DNA from: Boseongicola sp. SB0665_bin_10
GTDB taxonomy: Bacteria; Pseudomonadota; Alphaproteobacteria; Rhodobacterales; Rhodobacteraceae
Reading direction: 5' to 3'
Length of the DNA stretch: 34,110 bases
NCBI GenBank assembly: GCA_009838075.1
Contig: VXSG01000080.1
Span: 1-34,110, forward strand
Under the pieces are notes generated by a model, which ran no database searches, had not been told where the DNA came from, and worked only from the letters and a program-made list of their open reading frames with translations. How positions within the stretch are numbered: position 1 is the stretch's first letter; the number at the start of each line of letters is the position of its first letter. Positions 26,023 to 33,482 of this stretch are shown piece by piece. The position numbers and the translations under genes were made by a program.

Positions 26023-26371
26023 GTTCCTGCTGTCGATGAGCGACTTGACGGAGGACGGCTGCCAAGACGCATGTTCGCGGGGTGTCGGCACGTGTGTCTC
26101 AACAAGCATGCCGCAATCTCCTGCGGGGTGACATCCGTACGCTCCGCCCGCTTCGCGATCAGCAGCGTCGGCAAGCGGTCGTCCATTCGCCGTGCGGCCG
26201 CCTGCTCCAGGACCGCCTCCGCGGCAGCAGCTCCTCGGTAACGTAGGCCCTGGTCGCGCGAACCAGGCGCTGCAGCGTCCGGCACCGCGAGTCCGGCAGG
26301 CGAGAATTCATGACCGCCAGCACGTCCTGCCAGGGCATGCCGGGGCGCAGACCGCGCACGTCCGGCGCCCA
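26014..26371 (-). pseudogene. Serine recombinase-like C-terminal region, frameshifted
   Basis: Three consecutive pieces in different minus-strand frames fit the C-terminal part of a Rhodobacteraceae/Rhizobiales recombinase (resolvase-like) family. They are LRPGMPWQDVLAVMNSRLPD with RTLQRLVRATRAYVTEELLP (about 26371-26210), DDRLPTLLIAKRAERTDVTP with QEIAA, and HASWQPSSVKSLIDSRNLT ending at a TAG at 26014. Similarity is from memory of family proteins ending in 'RERTPRG..W.PSSVKSLLDRA'. No N-terminal catalytic serine domain was found in 26372-26636. The relic's end overlaps the vapBC -35 box. Confidence 0.6.
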
Positions 26372-26636
26372 GTCGCCCGCGCTGCGGTTCAGGCGCTCCA
26401 GGCATGGAGAACCACCAAGAACTGCGGGGTGAACATGGCGTGTGCGTTCCGAAGTCCAGGCCGGCCGCGACAAATCCACGGCGGAACGCTGAAGGGAGCA
26501 GCCTGAACGCCGACTGGACCATGGGCCAGCTTCGCGACGCCGCCCGGCGCATCGCGGAACGCATCGACGAGCCGAGCGCCGCGGGGGCTGCGTCGCAGGA
26601 GACCGCCGTCCGGGCTGACCGAGGCGGGGCATCACA

Positions 26637-27281
26637 TCACCCATATTCCTGAAATGCCTTCAGGGTCTGGCCTACCTGGTCGTCAGAAAGAATGGCCGGA
26701 TCGCCGAGTTGCCGGGCAAGGCTGTACTGGCGGGCGATGGCCTCCAGCTCGACTGCCCGCCACATGGCTTGATCGATTCCTGTGCCGCCGACGATCATTC
26801 CGTGGTTGGCCAGAAGGCAGGCAGTGCGGTCCCGCATCGCCTCCACGGCCACTTCGGCCAGCTCTGCGGTGCCAAAGGTGTGGTAGCCCGCGCATCGAAC
26901 GTCCGTCCCGCCGAAGGCCGCGATCATGTAGTGGCAGGCCGGGATCGGTTCGCGCAGAATGGCGAGCGCCGTGCAATAGGGCGGGTGAGCGTGGATGATC
27001 GCGGTCAGGTCGGGCCGTTCCTTCAGCAGCAGCCAATGGAATCGCCATTCCGTCGAGGGCTTGACCGGGCCCTCCCATTCGCCTGTCATCGCGCCCGCAA
27101 GGTCCACCGAGGCGATCATCTCTGGCCGGAGCCGGTCGTAGGGAGCCGCGGAAGGAGAAATCAGCATCCGCTCCCTGACCCGCACGGAGACGTTGCCGGA
27201 GGTGCCCTGATTCAATCCGATAGCGTTCATCTTGAGGCACGCGTCGATGATGTCCTTCCGGGCCTGTTTCTCAGATGTCAT
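26637..27281 (-). CDS. Class II aldolase, L-fuculose-phosphate aldolase-like
   Basis: A 214-residue zinc aldolase, the best match in the window to FucA itself. NQGTSGNVSVRV (24-35) is the phosphate loop, E78 (STEWRFH) the catalytic acid, H97 and H99 (IIHAHPPYCT) and H160 (LANHGMIVGG) the metal ligands. FucA splits fuculose 1-phosphate into dihydroxyacetone phosphate and lactaldehyde; the real substrate here is unknown. The gene stands alone between a recombinase relic and a tyrosine-recombinase relic. A ribosome site (GGGAGAC) lies just upstream of the ATG. It may be a leftover part of a larger sugar locus. Confidence 0.88.
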   Translation of the reverse strand: MTSEKQARKDIIDACLKMNAIGLNQGTSGNVSVRVRERMLISPSAAPYDRLRPEMIASVDLAGAMTGEWEGPVKPSTEWRFHWLLLKERPDLTAIIHAHPPYCTALAILREPIPACHYMIAAFGGTDVRCAGYHTFGTAELAEVAVEAMRDRTACLLANHGMIVGGTGIDQAMWRAVELEAIARQYSLARQLGDPAILSDDQVGQTLKAFQEYG

Positions 27282-27308
27282 TTCAGTCTCCCTTGGTAGC
27301 CTCTCTTG

Positions 27309-27452
27309 TCAGACTCTTGGCCTGAGATCGGCGTGCACGCAGACGTGCGCGGTTTCCACGCATTCATGCCCGAACCACAACGCGATGACCGCCCGATCGG
27401 CATCGTCTTTCAGGGACGCCATTGCAGATGTGTGACGACCATGTCCTGCGCG
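27309..27452 (-). pseudogene. Tyrosine recombinase (integrase), C-terminal relic with lost catalytic Tyr
   Basis: The minus strand encodes GRHTSAMASLKDDADRAVIA followed by LWFGHECVETAHVCVHADL, the end of an XerC/D-type integrase. Family proteins read 'RHT-AM' and 'ALWLGHESVETTQIYLHADL'. The catalytic Arg (RHT) and His (GHE) are present, but the nucleophile Tyr is replaced by Cys. Only about 45 residues remain. The fragment is dead by both truncation and active-site loss. Confidence 0.75.
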
Positions 27453-27765
27453 ACATATCAAGGCTGTTGCGATCTCGGTGTAGTCTTGCCGGCTTCGCGA
27501 TGTCGACCTCGGATCGTCTGGCGTCGGGTTTCCGGGCCCCGTTTTCCCTGACCCTTCCGGAACGGGACCGGGGCCACCTCGCGGACCCCGGAACCGCATC
27601 CAGGATCGATGCGCCGGCCCGCTCCCGATTTGGCGGGAACGCGTGGATGAGGTGAGCCAGGCAAGCCGGCGCTGGGTGGCCGGTGCGAGTCCGGCAGGAA
27701 GCAAGGGCTTGCCACCACTTTCCGATTGGCCGCCGAGGGCCAGGCCGCCGGCCTGGTGCCGTAGG
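27453..27765. other. Gene-free stretch with nested stem-loops ending at the duplication boundary
   Basis: No protein is recognised. From 27660 the sequence is rich in paired segments: GGCAAGC (27660-27666) pairs with GCTTGCC (27707-27713), GCCGG (27679-27683) with CCGGC (27691-27695), and CCAGGCC (27740-27746) with GGCCTGG (27750-27756). The last hairpin ends 9 bp before the duplicated block. It could be the 5' part of a structured RNA, such as a truncated group II intron, or simply a terminator for the MBL copy; the sequence does not decide. Confidence 0.4.
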
Positions 27766-28698
27766 TCAGTCTTCCATGTCTTCGGGCCTTGCGAGGCTCG
27801 AGATGTATGCATCGACGTCTTCGGCCGCCATTGCGGGCGCCTCCTTTCCGGCGGCGCCGGCGGGCATGTCGCCGAAATGGAACCGGTAGCCCGGAATCGC
27901 CTGGCGCCGCCTGCGAATCGGCATGCCTTCGTAGGGGAAGACGTCCGAGCGCGAATTCGCCGCATGGTCGTGGCACGGCAGGACGTAGTCTGCACGCTTG
28001 TCCAGCTCCTCGACCGACTTCCAGCCCTCATAGGAATTGACGAACCTCGCGGGCACCCAGTAGCGCCACATCTCGGCCGGGTTCGGTTCCAGGTTGCGCT
28101 CCTCGAAGATCGCGTCGCCGCAAACCACGATGTCGCCCGCGCTGGTGGCGACGCTCACGGCCATGTGTCCCACGGAGTGTCCCGGCGTCGGGAACATCGT
28201 TATGCCAGGCAGCACCTCGCATTCGCCGTCCACCGCCTCGAAGACGCATCCGGCATAGGCCGGCTCGATGCCAAGAATGCCGCATTCGTAGGTTCGGTAG
28301 TAGAGGGGCAGCGGATTGTACGCCATCTCCAGCTCGGCCTTCGGCGCGATGTAGCGCGCGTTCCTGAACGCCTTCATGTTCTGCACGTGGTCCCAGTGGA
28401 GATGGGTGAAGATGATCACGTCGATCTGGTCGGGATGCAGGCCGAGCCTCTGTTCCAGGTGCTCGTGCACCTGCAGGCAGCCGCGCTTCTCGCAGTTGTG
28501 GTGATACTTGCTGGCGCGTTCCTGGTCCGGCAGCCCGGTGTCAATCAGGATCTTGTGCTCGCCGGTGTCGACGAAGTGGCAGTAGACCGGCTGCCACTTC
28601 TTCCTTCCTGCGGGCCCCTTCCAGAAAATGTAGGTTCCGAGGTCCCCGTGAAGCCAGCCGGTGTTTATGGGATGGATTCTCGTCTCTGCAGCGCCCAT
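27766..28698 (-). CDS. MBL-fold metallohydrolase, N-acyl homoserine lactonase-like (copy 2)
   Basis: The 310-residue product is identical to that of 14397-15329, including THLHWDH and all other metal ligands. The gene is intact and preceded by the same GntR gene and spacing. The HAD, aldolase and kinase genes that follow copy 1 are absent. The copied DNA ends exactly at this gene's stop codon. If expressed, it doubles the dose of this one enzyme. Confidence 0.88.
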   Translation of the reverse strand: MGAAETRIHPINTGWLHGDLGTYIFWKGPAGRKKWQPVYCHFVDTGEHKILIDTGLPDQERASKYHHNCEKRGCLQVHEHLEQRLGLHPDQIDVIIFTHLHWDHVQNMKAFRNARYIAPKAELEMAYNPLPLYYRTYECGILGIEPAYAGCVFEAVDGECEVLPGITMFPTPGHSVGHMAVSVATSAGDIVVCGDAIFEERNLEPNPAEMWRYWVPARFVNSYEGWKSVEELDKRADYVLPCHDHAANSRSDVFPYEGMPIRRRRQAIPGYRFHFGDMPAGAAGKEAPAMAAEDVDAYISSLARPEDMED

Positions 28699-28789
28699 GG
28701 GACCGCTCCGTGGTCAGTGATTCAGCTTCTGCGCACAAAAGTATGAAAAGGGACACATTTGCAAGGCCGATCTCCGGTGCCGACCGGCG

Positions 28790-29455
28790 TCAATTCGCCC
28801 TGAGCGTTTCGAGGAAGCTCGTGGCCATGTGGCTGCGCATGCTCCGGGATGCCGTTGCCGAATCCTCGGAGAATATGTCGTCGATCAGGCCCTGATGGCT
28901 CCGCGCGGAAGCGAGCAGGTCGTCTCGGGTCTCGAACTTCTTCGCCCGGAAGGGCCCCGTGCGCCGACGGAACTCGGACGCGATCTCGGCGATGTAGGGG
29001 TTGCCCGTGGCACGGTATATCGCCAGGTGGAACTCTTCGTTCGCGCGAAGGTACCGTGACCGGTCGCCGCTTTCCGCAGCGGCCACGCAGGCAGCCTGCG
29101 CCGCCTCGATCTCCGACCGCGACAGGAGCGTGAGCCGCTGCGCGGCGATCCTTGCGCATGCGGCCTCGATTTCGTGCATGGCCTCGAAGATCTGGCTGAG
29201 CTCTTCGCGGCCGTATTCCGCGACAAAGACGCCCCGCCGCGCGCCCTGGACAAGAATGCCTTGCGCGGTCAGGCGGGACAGCGCCTCGCGCACCGGGGTC
29301 CGCGAAGCCCCGAACCGCCTCGCGAGGCCAACCTCGTCCAGTCTCTGGCCCGGCCTCAGGTCGCCCGAGCCGATCTCCTCCAGGAGCGCCTGCTCGATGC
29401 GTCGCGCCATCGAGCGTGGCTGGCCGTCGGCGCGGCTTGTGGCGCTCTTCAACAT
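28790..29455 (-). CDS. GntR-family regulator, FadR/VanR (FCD) type (copy 2)
   Basis: The product is identical to that of 15421-16086, with the winged helix-turn-helix and FCD domain intact. The start at 29455 is chosen as for copy 1. The divergent operator region is also copied, so both regulators should bind both loci. Facing it here is only an ATPase remnant. Confidence 0.88.
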   Translation of the reverse strand: MLKSATSRADGQPRSMARRIEQALLEEIGSGDLRPGQRLDEVGLARRFGASRTPVREALSRLTAQGILVQGARRGVFVAEYGREELSQIFEAMHEIEAACARIAAQRLTLLSRSEIEAAQAACVAAAESGDRSRYLRANEEFHLAIYRATGNPYIAEIASEFRRRTGPFRAKKFETRDDLLASARSHQGLIDDIFSEDSATASRSMRSHMATSFLETLRAN

Positions 29456-29506
29456 GCCCTGCCAAGTCCTCCCTTCCCGGGGCTCACTACACGCATCGAG
29501 GCGGAA

Positions 29507-29544
29507 ATGCAAACTTGCATATTCGACTTTCTTTTTGTATGCAA
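29507..29544. promoter_or_regulatory. Operator-like inverted repeats (copy 2)
   Basis: Exact copy of 16138-16175: ATGCAA-AC-TTGCAT (29507-29520) and TTGTATGCAA (29535-29544). On its plus-strand side it now faces only a broken ATPase gene, so this copy may titrate the regulator or drive whatever lies downstream. Confidence 0.55.
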
Positions 29545-29575
29545 ATTCCTGACACCGGAGAGACGCAGGAATTCA

Positions 29576-29767
29576 ATGCCTGAAATTCGCCTCGGCGCCC
29601 TGTCTGGCGGCCAACGCGTCGCGATGGCACGCGCCCTGGCCAAGGACAGCGACATCTTCGTCTTTGACGAGCCCCTCTCCAACCTCGATGCAAAGCTCCG
29701 GGGCCAGACGCGACCCGAACTCGCCATCATGCTGCAACATGTGCGGAAGAACACGATCTACGTCACG
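29576..29767 (+). pseudogene. ABC transporter ATPase remnant with 375-bp in-frame deletion
   Basis: It begins with MPEIRL as in the intact gene at 16207, then jumps to GALSGGQRVAMARALAKDSD and on to [14 protein letters not shown]. Residues 7-131 of the intact protein, including Walker A and the Q-loop, are missing, as is a further Gln-Arg pair just after LSGGQ. Matching stops after TIYVT at about 29767. The part after the deletion differs from copy 1 by about 10 substitutions in some 175 bases plus a 6-base deletion, unlike the identical block before it. The frame stays open to 30160 through unrelated sequence. Confidence 0.88.
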
Positions 29768-30173
29768 TTCGCTCGTGTCGGCACTGGCCGCGAGGGGACA
29801 GGAAAGTCGTTGGCCAGATCGGACGGACCGGCAAAGTCTCGGAATTCGAGCGTCGGAAATCGGGAATCTGCGGTGCAGCGAGTCCGACATGCGCAGATGC
29901 ATGGCAGGTTTGTCGGGCGAACCGCCCTCCGCCCCCAGTGCCGGACTCGCCGTGGAAGACCTGGAGTTCTACGAGACGTTTTCCAGGGAGAACTGGACGA
30001 CGGTCGCGTTTGCCCACAAGACGGGTGCAGCCGTCGGTCGCATCGCTTTCGTCGATCGCGGCAGGGTTGCGGCGGCCGCTTTGCCGGACGACGTCCCTGG
30101 TGCAAGAGGCGGCCACGCTTGCAGCCGCCCATGCAAGCCTCTAGAGAGCGGTTCATCTGACAGGTGCGACCCC
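29768..30173. other. Stretch without a recognised gene between the ATPase remnant and the ureohydrolase gene
   Basis: One plus-strand frame, continuous with the ureohydrolase gene, reads GLAVEDLEFYETFSRENWTT followed by VAFAHKTGAAVGRIAFVDRG. This has a protein-like composition, but I do not recognise a family and no good start or ribosome site precedes it. It may be the remains of another gene. The ureohydrolase promoter should lie somewhere here. Confidence 0.35.
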
Positions 30174-31160
30174 ATGAGTCACGGATATGATACCGGGCGG
30201 CTGAATTTGCCGTTTGTCGGCATTTCGACATTTGCAAAGGCGCCCTATGAGCCCGACTGGACCAAGATCGACGCCGACGTGGCGATACTGGGCGCCCCGT
30301 TTGACTTTGGCACCCAGTGGCGCGCGGGCGCGCGGTTCGGCCCACGGAGCATTCGTGAGGCCTCGACCCTGTTTTCATTCGGTCATGCAGGCGCCTATGA
30401 CCACGAAGACGATGTGACCTATCTGGCTGACACGCGAATTGTTGATCTTGGCGATGCCGACATCGTCCATACCGAAACGCTCGCAAGTCACGCCAACATC
30501 GAAGCCGGCGTGCGTGCCATTCTTGCCTCGGGAGCGATGCCCGTTGTCCTGGGTGGCGACCATTCGGTCAACATTCCCTGTGTCGCCGCATTTTCGGACC
30601 AGAAGCCGATTCACATCGTGCAGATCGACGCGCATCTCGACTTCGTCGATGAACGTCACGGCGTTCGATTCGGCCATGGCAATCCAATGCGCCGTGCCGC
30701 GGAACGCTCTTGGGTATCCGGCCTGTCGCAGATCGGGATGCGGAATGTTTCGTCAACGGCAAAGGAGGGATATGACGATGCGCGCCGGATGGGATCGGAC
30801 ATCGTCTCGGTCCGCCAGTTCCGTGCCATGGGTGCCGACGCCATGCTTGATCGGATTCCTGGCGGCGCAAGATACTATGTCACGATAGACATCGACGGCT
30901 TTGACCCGTCGATCGCGCCAGGAACGGGCACGCCCAGCCACGGCGGCTTTCTTTATTATGAGATCCTCGAGTTCCTGGACGGTCTCGCCCGCCGCGGCAC
31001 CGTAGTCGGGATCGACCTTGTCGAGGTTGCGCCGGACTATGACCACTCTGGCTCTACCGCAATTCTCGCTGCCCAGTTGCTCCTGAATGTCATCGGGCGC
31101 GTCTTCGCACCCAAAGAGCCCAGCCGGATCGAGGCTGATGGCTTGGATGCCGCAACGTGA
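30174..31160 (+). CDS. Ureohydrolase (arginase/agmatinase family), agmatinase-like
   Basis: A 328-residue dimanganese enzyme that releases urea from a guanidino compound. The metal ligands are H130 (VVLGGDHSV), D152, H154 and D156 (QIDAHLDF), and D239 and D241 (TIDIDGFDP). IAPGTGTPSHGGF and IDLVEVAP complete the family signature. Agmatine, guanidinobutyrate, guanidinopropionate or a related compound could be the substrate; motifs alone do not separate these. The ATG at 30174 is chosen by comparison with family N-termini; the frame is open upstream through non-homologous sequence. A creatinase gene 20 kb away also acts on a guanidino compound. It is convergent with the oxidoreductase gene. Confidence 0.87.
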   Translation: MSHGYDTGRLNLPFVGISTFAKAPYEPDWTKIDADVAILGAPFDFGTQWRAGARFGPRSIREASTLFSFGHAGAYDHEDDVTYLADTRIVDLGDADIVHTETLASHANIEAGVRAILASGAMPVVLGGDHSVNIPCVAAFSDQKPIHIVQIDAHLDFVDERHGVRFGHGNPMRRAAERSWVSGLSQIGMRNVSSTAKEGYDDARRMGSDIVSVRQFRAMGADAMLDRIPGGARYYVTIDIDGFDPSIAPGTGTPSHGGFLYYEILEFLDGLARRGTVVGIDLVEVAPDYDHSGSTAILAAQLLLNVIGRVFAPKEPSRIEADGLDAAT

Positions 31161-31716
31161 ATTGCCGTGTGATGTGCCGACAAGGCGCATCTGGGACGGC
31201 AAAACCAGATCATCAATGGGCTAGGGCACCCGGATCCCGCCTGCCGCCTTCGGAGAGTTGGCGGTCGGGCATTCGGGGCGCTCGCGGTTGCACGTGAATT
31301 GTGAGCCGCTTCGGCACATGCCTTGGAAATTGCTCCGTTGACCGAAACGCGATGCGATCCGGCCAGCGGCTGATCGCACGGGTCAGCGGAGGTTGCCAAC
31401 GCGAACGCCTCGCCGTGCAGATGCGGCAATCCCGGATGCCTCGCCCTGGCACTTGGGCCTCGCGGCCGTTCCGCCTCCTGCCGTCGTTCAAGCCGCCGAC
31501 ATGCCAACCGATGAATGCGGGATGGCCAGCCGGTCGCGATTCTCAAGGCTTGTCACGTTCTTGCTCCACGCTGCTGGCGATGTCTTCGATCCAGTTTCTG
31601 CCCCGGAATCGCCGGGAGGCACTCGCTTCAGCCTCGCAACCGCCTCTTCCCTGATGCGCCCTGCAGGCGGCCACGACAAGGTACCGAATTGCGCCTTCGC
31701 CAGAAATTCCCGTGCG
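31161..31716. other. 556-bp convergent intergenic region, nothing recognised
   Basis: Open frames exist on both strands, but none reads like a known family or has a convincing ribosome site. No strong terminator hairpin was seen. The length is unusual between two convergent genes in such a compact genome, so a decayed gene is possible. Confidence 0.35.
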
Positions 31717-32877
31717 TCAGTCGCGGAAGATTGGCGGTCGCGCATCGATCCAGGCACCGTTCGCCTTGCCCGATTCCGCGACGGCGTGGATTGCAGCCAC
31801 CGAGCGCAGGCCGTCTTCCGCGCCCGGTACGAAGTCGGCGGCATCATCCGCGTTGCGGCCTTCCTTCCTGGCGCGGATGTGTTCGGCCAGATCCCGGTAA
31901 ATGTTCGCGAAGGCAAGCGGCAGGCCTTCGGCATGACCGATCGTCATTCTGCTCGCCCGGTCGGCACCGGGCGAAAGGCTGCCTTCCCCGCGCTCGATGA
32001 CCTGAAGCCGTTCGCCCAGGGGCATCCAGTACAACTGGTTCGGATGCTCCTGCGACCAGCGAAGGCCGCCAGACTCTCCGAACACCTGGATTTCCAGCCC
32101 ATGCTGCCGGCCGATGGCCACCGACGATGTCCAGAGCCGTCCCGTGGCACCACCATCCATGCGAAAGTTGACCATGGCGTCGTCTTCCAGTTCGCGGCCT
32201 GCGACACAGGAAACGCAATCGGCCGAAAGTCGCTGCACCTGCTGTCCCGTGACGAAACTTGCCATGTGGAGGGCATGGATGCCGCAATCCGCAAATTGAG
32301 CTGACACTCCGGCCTGTTCCGGATCGTAGCGCCAGCGAACGCGCGGATTCTCGGCATCAGCCGCGTCGGCGTGGTGTCCGTGGGCGAAATTGGCAATCAC
32401 GAGGCGCACCGTGCCCAGATCTCCGCGCGCGACCATTGCCCTCATGTGTCTCGCGAGGGGATAGCCGGAATATCCATAGTTCACGGCGCAGATGCGGCCC
32501 GTGTCGCGGCACAGGTGCCAGATCTCCTCGGCCTCCGCGACAGTGATCGTCATCGGCTTTTCGCAAAGCACGTCGAATCCCGCCCGGAGAAAGGCCTTCG
32601 CAATCTCGAAGTGGGTTGCGTTCGGCGTGGCGATCGTGACCAGGTCGACCCTGTCCGGGCGCACGGACTCGCTCTCGAGCATTTCCTGCCATCCGCCATA
32701 GGATCGGCTTTCAGAAAGACCGAGTTCCAGTCCGTATGCCCGCGCCGCCTCGGGCCGGTGATCGAGGGCGCCCGCCACGAAGGCGAATTCGCCATCCAAG
32801 GCGGTTGCCAGCCTGTGCGCCGGCCCGATCTGGCTGCCCTTGCCGCCGCCGATCATGCCCCAGTTCAGAATCTGCAT
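31717..32877 (-). CDS. Gfo/Idh/MocA family oxidoreductase
   Basis: A 386-residue NAD(P)-dependent sugar or polyol dehydrogenase. The Rossmann start NWGMIGGGKGSQIGPAHR (5-22) contains the glycine motif. The family signature EKP lies at 106-108 (LCEKPMT), and DCGIHALHMASF supplies the catalytic-type Asp and His. The GGGKGSQIGPAHR form is that of a subgroup near inositol or other sugar dehydrogenases; the substrate is unknown. The ATG at 32877 has GGAAAG upstream. It stands alone on the minus strand, convergent with the ureohydrolase gene, with about 200 bp before rpmJ that hold no gene. Confidence 0.88.
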   Translation of the reverse strand: MQILNWGMIGGGKGSQIGPAHRLATALDGEFAFVAGALDHRPEAARAYGLELGLSESRSYGGWQEMLESESVRPDRVDLVTIATPNATHFEIAKAFLRAGFDVLCEKPMTITVAEAEEIWHLCRDTGRICAVNYGYSGYPLARHMRAMVARGDLGTVRLVIANFAHGHHADAADAENPRVRWRYDPEQAGVSAQFADCGIHALHMASFVTGQQVQRLSADCVSCVAGRELEDDAMVNFRMDGGATGRLWTSSVAIGRQHGLEIQVFGESGGLRWSQEHPNQLYWMPLGERLQVIERGEGSLSPGADRASRMTIGHAEGLPLAFANIYRDLAEHIRARKEGRNADDAADFVPGAEDGLRSVAAIHAVAESGKANGAWIDARPPIFRD

Positions 32878-33079
32878 GGGATGTTCTTTCCGCCAGGGCC
32901 GCGGCCCTCGGTTCCGGGCCGGCCTGGTGTTCGACGCCTTGCTTGCCGTCTGGCCGCCGGAGACGTTCCGACCGACGGTGAGGCCTCGCGACCCGTCCGT
33001 TGCTGCAGTCGTTCACTCCCCGGGTGCGATGCGCACGTCAAGACGATATGGGCCGGCCAAGGGACGCAAGCCCCCAAGC

Positions 33080-33205
33080 CTAACCTTGGCGCGCCTTGAA
33101 CCTGCGTTGCGTCTTGTTGATCACGTAGACGCGGCCCTTGCGGCGCACCACGCGGCAGTCGCGATGCCGGTTCTTCAGCGAACGAAGCGAGTTCCTGACC
33201 TTCAT
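33080..33205 (-). CDS. rpmJ: 50S ribosomal protein L36 (bL36)
   Basis: A 41-residue basic protein, [20 protein letters not shown] followed by [20 protein letters not shown], the alphaproteobacterial L36. It has a single Cys and no CxxC zinc ribbon, so it is the zinc-independent form. AGGAGAG lies 6-7 nt before the ATG. It sits 68 bp downstream of tRNA-Val on the same strand and may share its promoter. It marks the return to core-genome sequence. Confidence 0.95.
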   Translation of the reverse strand: MKVRNSLRSLKNRHRDCRVVRRKGRVYVINKTQRRFKARQG

Positions 33206-33273
33206 CGGCTCTCTCCTGATCGCGGCGCGAATCGCGCCCGGTTCCCATTTTGCCGCATGACGGCGGCGGCGGA

Positions 33274-33348
<75 letters not shown>

Positions 33349-33394
33349 TTGCCAACAGCGAGGCGCGGGGTTTGGTCCCGCGCCAACCGGGCAT

Positions 33395-33423
33395 CCCATA
33401 CTGCCTGGCCCGTCACATTTCAA
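33395..33423 (-). promoter_or_regulatory. Candidate promoter of tRNA-Val and rpmJ
   Basis: On the minus strand TTGAAA (33418-33423) and TATGGG (33395-33400) are separated by exactly 17 bp. The -10 box ends 46 bp before the tRNA 5' end, leaving room for a short leader removed by RNase P. Confidence 0.55.
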
Positions 33424-33429
33424 GGGCTT

Positions 33430-33456
33430 TTGACGACCCTGAAGGTTGGCTATAAC
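33430..33456 (+). promoter_or_regulatory. Candidate promoter of the N-formylglutamate amidohydrolase gene
   Basis: TTGACG (33430-33435) and TATAAC (33451-33456) are good boxes but only 15 bp apart. They lie 27 bp before the ATG and just beside the divergent tRNA promoter. Confidence 0.45.
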
Positions 33457-33482
33457 GGCCATGGTTCTGCGGGAGTCGTCAC

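Larger units (their letters stand above)
27766..29592. repeat. 1,827-bp duplicated block, copy 2
   Basis: Direct repeat of 14397-16223 in the same orientation, offset 13,369 bp, with no difference seen. Beyond 29592 homology to copy 1 resumes after a 375-bp gap (16224-16598 missing), but at only about 94% identity. No insertion-sequence ends or target duplications border it. Confidence 0.95.

Noticed and set aside
27660..27713. Cobalamin riboswitch
   Set aside because: A GGTGCGAGTCCGGC stretch resembles part of the consensus, but the other conserved boxes are absent or out of order and no cobalamin or transport gene follows.
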